Position numbers and translations under genes: made by a program. A model generated the notes under the pieces. That model saw nothing but the letters and a program-made list of their open reading frames with translations, was not told where the DNA came from and ran no database searches. From IMG/VR virus record IMGVR_UViG_3300020119_000206, positions 1 through 31,957 of that record: 31,957 bases of DNA. The stretch is one strand, 5' to 3'. Every line of letters begins with the position of its first letter. Within the stretch, counting starts at the first letter, position 1. Below are positions 1-6,745 of the stretch, in pieces. Source of the DNA: a virus.

Positions 1-305
1 GCCCCGTCGTACTCTGGCGCCTCAACCAGCAGAGCATTGACGCCCTTCGCCTGCATGTTGTCGAGGAATGTCGTCCGGTCGCTTGAATTTAGCGCCAAGA
101 TCGACCACCCCGCATACCCGTGCAGCAGAAAAGGCGCGCCGCCCGCCGTCTGGAGGAATCGGCCGCTTGACGAGATCGCCAGCGGGAACGGTTGCGTTTC
201 GCCACCGCTGGGCGCACCTAGCCGGCCCGAACCACGAGAGCCGCTCGGCTGAGCAAGGGCCGCCACCGCCGGAGCTGCGGCCCTGCCCAATCGTCGCGTG
301 CCCAT
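1..305 (-). CDS. Partial DUF4038/GH140-like putative glycoside hydrolase (N-terminal 101 residues)
   Basis: The gene starts at an ATG at 305 and runs off the left edge of the window, so only the first 101 codons are visible. After an Arg/Ala-rich lead (residues 1-38), residues 40-98 read PLAISSSGRFLQTAGGAPFL, then HGYAGWSILALNSSDRTTFL, then a KGVNALLVEAPEYDG segment. This pattern (PL-x-S-x-x-GR-x-L, a GxPFLL strand, an AWS/GWS turn, a helix, then KGxNA) is typical of the opening of DUF4038 apiosidase-like TIM barrels (GH140 type). The catalytic residues lie outside the window. It follows the 315..1190 gene by 9 bases in the same direction. In a virion gene cluster the likely role is cutting host surface polysaccharide; that role is inference. 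The Arg/Ala lead could be a linker or a weak signal peptide. Confidence 0.72.
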   Translation of the reverse strand, partial: MGTRRLGRAAAPAVAALAQPSGSRGSGRLGAPSGGETQPFPLAISSSGRFLQTAGGAPFLLHGYAGWSILALNSSDRTTFLDNMQAKGVNALLVEAPEYDG

Positions 306-314
306 CGACCCGGC

Positions 315-1190
315 TCAGATCGTGCCGATGCCGTTGGTCGCATCGAACTGATGCGTGAACGTACCGTTCGTGAGCGTAAGCGGCAGCGCCGAGTTCGTGG
401 TCTGTGCGTCGCCGTGGTTGCCAGCGGAGATGGCGCCCGACAGCGCGTTGACCGTGATCGAACGCGCTCCGGCTGTCGCGGCGCCGTTCAGTGTCACGGA
501 CACGCCGTTGGTCATCTGAATGACCGTACCCGACGGGATAGCGCCCTCGAGTGGCTCGACCCAGAGGGTCGTTGCCGAGCTGGCAGCATCTGCGACGCAG
601 CGCACCATCGTGCGGCCGTCCATGAATGCAACGACGCGGCTGGAGGCTGCCGTGTTGGTCACGTTCTTGATCAGCACGATACCGTGGCACGTGTCGTTGA
701 GCGTAATGCCCGCGACGTTGGCGGCGCTGATCAGGCCGTTGGTATTAGTCTTGGACGCGAGCAGTGACGCGGCGGAGAGCGCGGGTGCTCCCGTGCAAAG
801 CGTGCCGTCGACGTCATCGTAGAAGTCGGCGAGCGTGAGATTGACGGCGCAGGCCGTGCCCGAGAAGGTACCGGTACCGACGACGTTCTGACCATCGAGA
901 GTCGTCAGGTTGAAGGTGTTCGCAGCTACGCCAGCCACCTTGAACGTTCCGTTCGCATTCAGCATGCCGGCGGCTCCGCGAATCACGATGATGTCGCCGT
1001 TGCTGAAGCCGTGTGCGGTGCTCGTGCAGACTGGCGGAGTGGCGGTCGTGATGGCGGTGATCGCCTTTACGCAGGTGTCCGTCAGCGTGCCATCGAGCTT
1101 GAGCGGCATCAGGCAGAAGTTGTCGAGGTCCCAGTCGAGATCGCCCGAGGCGAAGAACTGACGGCCCTTGTCGAAAAAGCGGTTAGACAT
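315..1190 (-). CDS. Virion structural protein with FCCH-like domain
   Basis: A 291-aa protein. The ATG at 1190 is chosen because AAGGAAA lies just upstream at good spacing; an upstream extension of the frame looks like out-of-frame noise. The N-terminus (FFDKGRQFFASGDLDWDLD) resembles the YDKGRexFLxGDIDW opening found in many phage structural proteins. Residues about 42-115 contain HGFSNGDIIVIRGAAG followed by NGTFKVAGVAANTFNL, the pattern of the beta-rich domain annotated as 'ubiquitin-activating E1 FCCH-like' in phage proteins. The rest is Ala/Thr/Gly-rich beta structure. No enzymatic motif is visible. The most likely role is a tail or fibre decoration component. The 162 bases between this gene and 1353 hold the ribosome binding site and no other gene I can support. 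Confidence 0.72.
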   Translation of the reverse strand: MSNRFFDKGRQFFASGDLDWDLDNFCLMPLKLDGTLTDTCVKAITAITTATPPVCTSTAHGFSNGDIIVIRGAAGMLNANGTFKVAGVAANTFNLTTLDGQNVVGTGTFSGTACAVNLTLADFYDDVDGTLCTGAPALSAASLLASKTNTNGLISAANVAGITLNDTCHGIVLIKNVTNTAASSRVVAFMDGRTMVRCVADAASSATTLWVEPLEGAIPSGTVIQMTNGVSVTLNGAATAGARSITVNALSGAISAGNHGDAQTTNSALPLTLTNGTFTHQFDATNGIGTI

Positions 1191-1352
1191 GTGGTGCTGT
1201 TTCCTTGTCGTGCGGATCGCGGACGCACCTCGGCCAAGCCGCCGTGGTCCCTTGTCTGTTGTTTGGGGTTGCGCGGCCACGAAGGGCCGAGTCAGATTGG
1301 GTTCGTCAGTAGCGACTCAGCGCGCGCATTCAGCGCAGCGCCGACGCGAGTC

Positions 1353-1535
1353 TTACTCAGCGACTTCTTCGGTATCGCCGGCAAGATGTGGGTTTCGAGC
1401 CAGCGCCGCCTCGTAGGCTTCGCGCGACTCGAAACGAAAGGCGTCCTCGGGAAGCTCGCCGCCGAAAAACGCCGCGCCGGTCTTGAAGCCAGTGAAGTAG
1501 GCGCCGTCGGACGTGCGTTTGACGATGATTTTCAT
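1353..1535 (-). CDS. Small hypothetical protein, 60 aa
   Basis: The reading frame from the ATG at 1535 encodes MKIIVKRTSDGAYFTGFKTG followed by a segment with DAFRFESREAYEAAL and an acidic tail ending EVAE. The shape (short beta strand, YxTGF, then an F-x-S-REAxEAAL helix) resembles small phage or host proteins that begin with a Y-x-x-G-F strand and end with an F-x-[ST]-RExA helix; their function is unknown. It lies between the GH-like gene and the 291-aa structural gene on the same strand. Its start is only 18 bases from the start of the divergent plus-strand gene at 1554, and no convincing ribosome binding site fits in that gap. Translation may depend on read-through transcripts from the right. 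Confidence 0.5.
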   Translation of the reverse strand: MKIIVKRTSDGAYFTGFKTGAAFFGGELPEDAFRFESREAYEAALARNPHLAGDTEEVAE

Positions 1536-1547
1536 GGGTTGTACAGT
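1519..1547 (+). promoter_or_regulatory. Putative sigma70-like promoter for the plus-strand 195-aa gene
   Basis: TTGACG (1519-1524) and TACAGT (1542-1547) are separated by exactly 17 bases. The expected start point, about 7 bases beyond the -10 box, falls on the A of the ATG at 1554, so the transcript would be leaderless. There is no Shine-Dalgarno sequence before that ATG, which agrees with leaderless translation. The -35 half lies inside the divergent 60-aa gene. This is pattern recognition only. Confidence 0.4.
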
Positions 1548-1553
1548 CGAGCC

Positions 1554-2141
1554 ATGAGCGACTTGACCCTGACTCGAGATCTCGTGACGACGCTGAGCGA
1601 TCTGGAGATGCTCGGCGTTGACGTCGTGCGAACGAACGGCTTCAGGCTCCAAATCAAAGGAGGCGTTGTCCTTGACTGTTCTGGCAGCGCAGACTTCGCC
1701 GGTGCGCTACGAGTATTCGAAGAGGGTAAGCCGCCTATCGTGATGAGGCGTGATCCACGTCGCGGTTCGGGCATGGCCGGCCCTACGCTACTGATCGAGT
1801 GCGGCGTCATACAGCTATCTGCCCGCGGTGGCACCGGCAGTTCCGACGAGGCCCAGGTTGCTCAAGCCATTCGCGGGCGCGCGGGCTGGAGCGCGGACAC
1901 GGTTTTCGTTGCTGGCGGTGGGCCTGGTGGCGGCCCGCTTGAGGCGAAGCTGCCTAAGGTGACTATCGGACCAACACGATGTGGTTGCGGCGGAACGAAT
2001 GGCAGCGGCGAATGCCTCTGTGGCAAGCGTACGCAAGACATCGCCGACGCTGAGATGCTGCGTGTGCAGAAGTCGCAAGACGCCGAGGACGCCGAGTACG
2101 CCCGCGAGATGGCGAAATATTTCTCACCGCCATCGCGCTAG
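1554..2141 (+). CDS. Plus-strand hypothetical protein with Cys cluster (possible moron), 195 aa
   Basis: This is the only plausible gene between 1536 and 2137, and it reads against the surrounding operon. The protein begins MSDLTLTRDLVTTLSDLEML and contains an acidic/hydrophobic N-terminal half (FRLQIKGGVVLDCSGSADFA), a Gly-rich middle (VAGGGPGGGP) and, near residues 145-160, a CGCGGTNGSGECLCGK cluster with four closely spaced cysteines that could bind metal. It ends in a charged helix rich in Asp, Ala and Glu. Third codon positions in the part I read are mostly G or C, as expected for a real gene here. Its stop overlaps the stop of the convergent GH-like gene by four bases. I do not recognise the family. 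The orientation, the possible own promoter and the lack of virion-protein features suggest a gene expressed in the lysogen. Confidence 0.55.
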   Translation: MSDLTLTRDLVTTLSDLEMLGVDVVRTNGFRLQIKGGVVLDCSGSADFAGALRVFEEGKPPIVMRRDPRRGSGMAGPTLLIECGVIQLSARGGTGSSDEAQVAQAIRGRAGWSADTVFVAGGGPGGGPLEAKLPKVTIGPTRCGCGGTNGSGECLCGKRTQDIADAEMLRVQKSQDAEDAEYAREMAKYFSPPSR

Positions 2142-3652
2142 GGGTTGTAGACGATCCGACAAGCGTCCCAGCCGATCTTGTTCGACGAGCTGGAAGCGTT
2201 CTTCGTGCCGCTGACCTCGACTCGGATCGAGCACGTCCCGCCGCCGAGTCTCGTGCTCATGAACACCTGATTTTGGTAGCTCACGCTCGCTGCGTAGAGG
2301 TCGACCGTAGTCACCAGCGTGAACGCGCCGCCGCTGTCCGCGATGTAGATATTGGCGATCCCGCGGTCGGGTCCTTTGGTGGCGAGCACGCCGAGGTGGC
2401 GACAGCGAACATGCGAGAATTCGACCTTGTCGTTCGTTGTGACAGACGTGACCTCGGTCCCGTCGAAAGGTCCCGCGGCAACAGCGCTCTCCGTCCACGT
2501 GCCGGTGCGCGTGAAGTTTGTCTGCGCCGCGCACAGCGAGTACATGTAGTGCTGCGGGTACACGCCGGTCTTATACCACAGCATCACGTCGAGATAGCGA
2601 CGCAGCTCCTGTACGGTCGGGATGACGCCGTGACCGGTCTCGGTGTTCTCCGAAAGCGCATGGTAGGCGAGCAGATCCGGCAGGCCGATGCCGCCTGTCT
2701 GGTTGTCCTCGAATTGTCGCGAGATGTGCGACTGAAGCTCGGGCATCGTCGGCTGGTCGGCGAAAGCGATGTTGTCGCTGGCGCCCTTGGGCCGCGCATC
2801 GTTGCCCGCGGTGACGTCGACCGCCTTCCACTCGCCGCCGCCCGGAGACTGCGAAAGCGTCACGTCGCTTGAACGAACGACGTCCCAAGCGTAGCGGCCA
2901 GGACCCGCGAAACCCGACGGTCCGGGGTTGGGCCCGTAGGTTGTGCGCACAAGCCGCGACGCCTTGGAGAGGTGAGCGCTTGCCGCCGTCGAGTTGTGGT
3001 CCTGGATGATTATATAGGGCAGCGTACCGCTAGCAATCACGCCCGCTGCGACCATCGCCGCCGTGATCGCGTCGAGTTCAGCAAGCCACGCCGTCTTGTT
3101 GCCCGACGACATCGCCGCGTAGCTGTAGACGCCGAGCACCGGCTGGCCGCCGATCCGCATGTACTGCGAATCCTGCATCTGCGTGACCAGCCACGCGCGG
3201 TACACGGAGTTACGGCCCCCGTCGCCGGGCAGTGGTAGCGAGCTGTTGTACGAGTACCAGCTCGGGTCGATCATGAACCCGAACTTTACCAATGACTTGT
3301 ACGCGCTCGCGCGGTGCGCGAGGTACATCGTCATCAGCTGCGATTGCAGCGGGGCGTTTTGGGGGTCGCCAGTGAAGCACTCGAGCGGTGGATACCAGTC
3401 GTATTGAATCCACTGCACGGCCCCGGCGAGGTCTTGCAGAGTCTTGTCGTGGCCAGCCTGCGAGTCGATTCCTGAGCCGTATTGGCGATGATTCGTCCAC
3501 GCGAGCGGGCGGCGGTGGCCATAGTCGGTGAAAACCCTCGCGATAGTCGTCGCGCCGCCGATGAAATTGAGAAACGTCGTGTCGTCTTTTGTGTAGCCGT
3601 CCCAGGCGACGGTCATCACGGGGCAGCCGTAGCGGACGATCGGCGCGCTCAT
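2138..3652 (-). CDS. GH99/GH71-like glycoside hydrolase with C-terminal beta-sandwich, putative tail depolymerase
   Basis: A 504-aa protein. The start at 3652 overlaps the previous stop as ATGA; the frame stays open upstream, but that part is antisense-like Arg-rich noise. The N-terminal ~370 residues look like a TIM barrel of the GH99/GH71 ('endo-mannosidase/glucanase-like', WbsX-like) kind: QYDWYPP (83-89), a helix with QSQLMTMYLAHRASAYKSL, FGFMIDPSW (124-132), then YMRIGGQPVLGVYSY (164-178) and LPYIIIQDHN. Residues about 385-504 form a likely carbohydrate-binding beta sandwich, with a GIANIYIADSG strand, a VDLYAASVSY turn and a final IGWDACRIV strand. I cannot assign catalytic residues. 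It lies with adhesin-like genes, so a virion-borne enzyme cutting host glycan is the best guess. The fold call is moderately sure; the substrate is unknown. Confidence 0.65.
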   Translation of the reverse strand: MSAPIVRYGCPVMTVAWDGYTKDDTTFLNFIGGATTIARVFTDYGHRRPLAWTNHRQYGSGIDSQAGHDKTLQDLAGAVQWIQYDWYPPLECFTGDPQNAPLQSQLMTMYLAHRASAYKSLVKFGFMIDPSWYSYNSSLPLPGDGGRNSVYRAWLVTQMQDSQYMRIGGQPVLGVYSYAAMSSGNKTAWLAELDAITAAMVAAGVIASGTLPYIIIQDHNSTAASAHLSKASRLVRTTYGPNPGPSGFAGPGRYAWDVVRSSDVTLSQSPGGGEWKAVDVTAGNDARPKGASDNIAFADQPTMPELQSHISRQFEDNQTGGIGLPDLLAYHALSENTETGHGVIPTVQELRRYLDVMLWYKTGVYPQHYMYSLCAAQTNFTRTGTWTESAVAAGPFDGTEVTSVTTNDKVEFSHVRCRHLGVLATKGPDRGIANIYIADSGGAFTLVTTVDLYAASVSYQNQVFMSTRLGGGTCSIRVEVSGTKNASSSSNKIGWDACRIVYNP

Positions 3653-4977
3653 GGCCAGCTCAGCAGCCCAGCTTCGCCGAGTCCGTGTGTTCCGTGCGTG
3701 ACGCCCGACGGATTGGTCTGCGCGGCCGTGCTGGCGCCAGTGCCGCGCACGAACTTGAACGTCCCGCTCTTCAGCTCCCACAGGAGCGCGTATCCAGCCC
3801 AACCGCCCGCGCCGCCTTGGCCGCCGCCTCCGGTGCCGAAACCGTCGCCGCCATCGCCAGCGTCGCCGCCAGACACGTCGATGAAGTTTGTTGCGCTGCC
3901 GATGATCTCGCCGAAGATGCCGAAAAAGAGGCCGCCACCGCCGCCACCACCGCCCGCTCCACCGCCGCGGTTGCCCGCCGTGGCCGAGCCGCCATTGCCG
4001 CCCTTGCTGCCCTTCATCCTGAACAACGCCGTGGATTGGCCGTTCAGGATCAGTTTGCGTGCCGCGACGTAGCCGACCGGGCAGCCTGCGCCGCCTCCGC
4101 CACCACCACCGCCAGCCGTGCCATCACCGCCACCACCACCACCGCCTGCGCCGCCGTAGCCGCCGTAAGCCGTCGCTGGCGCACCTGTGGCAGCGGCCAT
4201 GCCGGTGGTCAAAATGTCGATTGGCGGCGCGCCCCACGTTCGGGTGCTCGCGCCCGTGTTGGCGCCGCCCGCGCGCGCTGCACCACCTGCGCCGCCGGAA
4301 CCAGCCCCGCCCGCATTGCCAGCCCCGCCCGCGCCGCCGTTGGCAAACAGCGTCGAGGTGGGCGCCGCGCCCTGCGTGCCAGCAGCAGTTCCGCCCGCGC
4401 CGCCCGCCGTGCCCGCGAAGCCGATGCCCATTTCGAAGCCGTTGGTCAGCGTCGAAAGCGTCGTCCCTGCGGAACCGCCCGTGGCGACCGCAGACCCATT
4501 TCCGCCCGCCACCGGCGTGTAGCCGATGCCAGCGGCCGGCATGTTGGTCGTGTCGAGTGTTCCGGAGCTTCGAAACGGAAGGCCGTTGAAAAACAGCGTT
4601 TCGGTCGCTGCTGCCTGCCAGGACAGGTTGCGGCGAAACATCTCCGTCGAGGTGATCGCGGTCGTCGAGCTGCCAGTGCGGATCGAATCCGAGACCGACA
4701 TACCGAAATATGCGGCGAGCATGCCGAGCGCGGTGAGCATCAGCGGCGAGATGTCGGTGATTATTTCGCGGTGTGTGGCGCTGACGCCTGTCGTCGCCGG
4801 CACCCAAAGGCGACCCTCATCAAGGGTCTTGTACAAACGCCCTTGATCGACGTCGTCCTGGGTCCTATTCGCTGCCAGCAAGGTAGCGAGGTCAGCGGGC
4901 GATCCGGAGAGCAGGCCATGCATCTCGCCCCCGGCCTGATTTGTGAGGGTTGCTGCAGTTTTATGATTGCCTGACAT
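3649..4977 (-). CDS. Glycine-rich tail adhesin-like protein, 442 aa
   Basis: The ATG at 4977 has GAGGA about ten bases upstream. Residues 1-150 are a normal mixed-composition region (LSGSPADLATLLAANRTQDD at the start, a possible helix MLTALGMLAAYFGMSVSD). From about 160 to 400 the protein becomes glycine-rich, with many GGAGG and GGGGGGGG blocks interrupted by short normal segments such as YVAARKLILNGQSTALFRMK. It closes with a beta segment (YALLWELKSGTFKFVRG). This is the composition of phage receptor-binding tips built from polyglycine-II helices and of the Gly-rich domains in Mu-like and T4-like tail fibres. The downstream GH-like gene overlaps its stop. Role in receptor binding is inferred from composition and position. 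Confidence 0.7.
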   Translation of the reverse strand: MSGNHKTAATLTNQAGGEMHGLLSGSPADLATLLAANRTQDDVDQGRLYKTLDEGRLWVPATTGVSATHREIITDISPLMLTALGMLAAYFGMSVSDSIRTGSSTTAITSTEMFRRNLSWQAAATETLFFNGLPFRSSGTLDTTNMPAAGIGYTPVAGGNGSAVATGGSAGTTLSTLTNGFEMGIGFAGTAGGAGGTAAGTQGAAPTSTLFANGGAGGAGNAGGAGSGGAGGAARAGGANTGASTRTWGAPPIDILTTGMAAATGAPATAYGGYGGAGGGGGGGDGTAGGGGGGGGAGCPVGYVAARKLILNGQSTALFRMKGSKGGNGGSATAGNRGGGAGGGGGGGGLFFGIFGEIIGSATNFIDVSGGDAGDGGDGFGTGGGGQGGAGGWAGYALLWELKSGTFKFVRGTGASTAAQTNPSGVTHGTHGLGEAGLLSWP

Positions 4978-4989
4978 AGTGTTTTGTCC

Positions 4990-5106
4990 TCACGCGGAAA
5001 CGAAAGTCATCGGCGAGCCGTCGCTCCACGTCATCGTGGTGCCGTCGCTCCACAGCACGTCGTGCGGACCGTGTCCGCCGCCACCCAGCGCAATAGTGAT
5101 CATCAT
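4990..5106 (-). CDS. Mini-protein of 38 aa sharing the C-terminal motif of its upstream neighbour
   Basis: The protein reads MMITIALGGGGHGPHDVLW followed by SDGTTMTWSDGSPMTFVSA. The start is supported by AGGGAGA eight bases upstream of the first ATG. It lies 38 bases after the Ig-like gene and 12 bases before the Gly-rich gene, all on the same strand. Residues 15-38 match the last 24 residues of the Ig-like protein at 5145..5585 almost position for position. The motif has an internal repeat, W-[ST]-D-[GA]-[ST]-x-M-T. It may be a small virion peptide, an accessory to the fibre, or the remnant of a duplicated gene. The good ribosome binding site argues against a simple remnant. Confidence 0.55.
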   Translation of the reverse strand: MMITIALGGGGHGPHDVLWSDGTTMTWSDGSPMTFVSA

Positions 5107-5219
5107 TTGTCGAATCTCCCTATGGGTGAAGCTGAGCGAGGTGGCTACGCGCTCACGAACGTCATCGTCGACGCATCGGTCCAGGTCATTGGCGAACCGT
5201 CGGTCCAGAGCACGTCGTG
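4993..5219 (-). repeat. Diverged tandem duplication of a 24-codon C-terminal motif
   Basis: Codons 15-38 of the mini-gene (4993..5064) and the last 24 codons of the Ig-like gene (5148..5219) are related in both protein and DNA. Both begin HDVLW and end MTFVSA, with W-[ST]-D repeats between. The copies lie in separate genes about 84 bases apart. Confidence 0.7.
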
Positions 5220-5585
5220 TGCGCCGGACGATACGACTAGCGCCCAAGATGAAGAGTCGACGGAGCCAGAAGCGGTAACGCGACGGGCCGTGTAGCTGTA
5301 CGTTCCTGCGCCGAGCGCGCTGAGCGCATACGACCAGTTTCCACCGCCGCCGTTGGTCATGGCGCCGACCAGGACGCCGCTCTCGTAAAGATCAACGCCG
5401 ATGGTCGTGGATCCGTCGCTATCGCTGGTCGTGGCGTTGGCTGTCAGCGTGGCCGGCGCGGAGCCGGTATGCGTGGGCGTTCCGCTGCTTCGAATCTCGA
5501 GCGACGGCGCGTTTGAGGCGCCGTGGCCAACACCGATCGATATGCCACCCGCTGCGCTCAATAATAGCGCGCCACCAAGCATCAT
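5145..5585 (-). CDS. Small Ig-like beta-sandwich virion protein, 146 aa
   Basis: The start at 5585 overlaps the previous stop as ATGA; a longer upstream frame exists but encodes His/Arg-rich antisense-type sequence and is rejected. The N-terminus is MMLGGALLLSAAGGISIGVG, which is hydrophobic but reads more like a phage fibre lead than a cleaved signal. Residues about 28-120 have the pattern of a bacterial Ig-like domain: SGTPTHTGSAPATLTANATT, then GVDLYESGVLVGAM, WSYALSALGAGTYSYTARRV and a final SWALVVSSG strand. The C-terminal 24 residues carry the HDVLWTDGSPMTWTDASTM motif repeated in the mini-gene. Likely a baseplate or fibre decoration that helps adhesion; the function is inferred. Confidence 0.6.
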   Translation of the reverse strand: MMLGGALLLSAAGGISIGVGHGASNAPSLEIRSSGTPTHTGSAPATLTANATTSDSDGSTTIGVDLYESGVLVGAMTNGGGGNWSYALSALGAGTYSYTARRVTASGSVDSSSWALVVSSGAHDVLWTDGSPMTWTDASTMTFVSA

Positions 5586-6745
5586 GGGTACCGCTGCGCG
5601 AAGTAGGTGTGCGCGGCCGCAAGCTCTACCGGGGTTGGCGTGCCCGTGATGCCCCAGACCTCGGCGACGTCGACGCCAGCTGACAATGTCAGCGCAGCTT
5701 GCAGGCGGCCGCCAATCGTCATGCGGTCGCAAGTTGTCACTCCGACGTTCAAGTCGCCGGAGCTCGAGAGCGAAACCAGTGATCCGTCTTGGTAGAAGGA
5801 TTGCGTCGCGCCGTCATTCACGAGCGTGAAATAGTGCTTAACCAGATCGGGTGTTCCGCCGGTCGTGGTCTTTGGCGTGCCGACATCGTTTCGCTTCGAA
5901 AAGGTCCAGGTCGGCGTGGTATTGATGAGCTGCAGATCCCAGAGCGGATTTCCGGCCGTCGTGCTCCCGCAGCTGACCAGGTCGACGTTTGAGATCCCAG
6001 CGATACAAGCTTCGATGAAAAGCGTAAACGCCGTGTTATTGCCGCTCGCGAGCACGAGCGACGAGCACGTGAGGTACGTGGTGGCGCCGCGAAACTTGAG
6101 CCCATTGCCACCACCGAGCGAAGCTAGAGCGGCCTTGAAATAGGGGGCATTTGCGGTAGGGGCCGTGTAGTCGTTGCCGAATCCCGACTGATCCTGCCAG
6201 GTCGTCGCAACGCCCTCGTAGGTGTCACCCGACGTGTACGTGCCGGTCGGGAAGTTGACCGTGATGCCGGTCGCTGCGCCGATGCAGGCGTGCGTGGCGG
6301 AGGTGACGACCCCGGATTCGATCGAGGTTCCGTTCACGGCCACCGCGAAGGTCGCGGTTCCGCGCGCGCCGGTTGTCTGAATCGTGATCAACAGGTCAAT
6401 CGGGGTCGCCGACGAGCCCGTGAAGGTCACGGCCTGGATAGTGGCGCCGGTGCCAAATGGCGCACTGCCGATCAGCACGCCGCGATCGGCGCGGCACCAC
6501 TGCTGACAGCGTGCACCGAAGATGTCGATGGGTGAGACGCCTGAGCCGGCCGCCATAAGCGACGTCGCCGCGCCACCTCCGATGCCCCAGGCTTCCGCCT
6601 TCGGGAGCTTGCCAAACGGGTCGCGCATGGGCGGCAGATCCATCACGGATCGGTCGCTTGGAATCCAAAGCTCGGGAACCAGGATCTGCTGGCGGGCGGG
6701 CTCGGTGAGCATTAGCCCCGCCTCGGTGGCCAGATACCGCATCAT
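5582..6745 (-). CDS. LamG/concanavalin-like lectin-fold virion protein, 387 aa
   Basis: It starts with two ATGs at 6745 and 6742, the first overlapping the previous stop. The N-terminal ~75 residues (LATEAGLMLTEPARQQILVP, later AWGIGGGAATSLM) are typical of a tail-associated protein. A Gly/Thr-rich beta region follows. The last ~190 residues have a concanavalin/LamG pattern: ATTWQDQSGFGNDYTA, GLKFRGATTYLTCSS, FTLFIEACI, HYFTLVNDGATQSFYQDGSL and a closing DVAEVWGITGTPTPVELAAA helix. The closing WGI-x-x-x-x-x-x-EL-x-A-x-x-Y pattern is characteristic of LamG domains in phage and marine proteins. Likely a glycan-binding component of the tail. Confidence 0.68.
   Translation of the reverse strand: MMRYLATEAGLMLTEPARQQILVPELWIPSDRSVMDLPPMRDPFGKLPKAEAWGIGGGAATSLMAAGSGVSPIDIFGARCQQWCRADRGVLIGSAPFGTGATIQAVTFTGSSATPIDLLITIQTTGARGTATFAVAVNGTSIESGVVTSATHACIGAATGITVNFPTGTYTSGDTYEGVATTWQDQSGFGNDYTAPTANAPYFKAALASLGGGNGLKFRGATTYLTCSSLVLASGNNTAFTLFIEACIAGISNVDLVSCGSTTAGNPLWDLQLINTTPTWTFSKRNDVGTPKTTTGGTPDLVKHYFTLVNDGATQSFYQDGSLVSLSSSGDLNVGVTTCDRMTIGGRLQAALTLSAGVDVAEVWGITGTPTPVELAAAHTYFAQRYP

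Noticed and set aside
22-690. Minus-strand open frame of 222 codons across the left end
   Set aside because: It is out of frame with both the DUF4038-like and the FCCH-containing genes, which have clear family patterns in their own frames.
3653-3802. N-terminal extension of the GH-like gene
   Set aside because: Arg/His-rich out-of-frame reading of the adhesin gene; the coupled ATG at 3652 is preferred.
4081-4150. Short CCACCACCACC-type repeats resembling a repeat array
   Set aside because: They are codon repeats for polyglycine on the coding strand, with no spacers, so not a CRISPR array.
3589-4974. Long plus-strand open frame (461 codons), Ala/Arg-rich
   Set aside because: Antisense to the Gly-rich adhesin, whose GGN repeats give long open antisense frames automatically.
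5586-5732. N-terminal extension of the Ig-like gene
   Set aside because: Encodes His/Arg-rich sequence overlapping the LamG gene; the ATGA-coupled start at 5585 is better.
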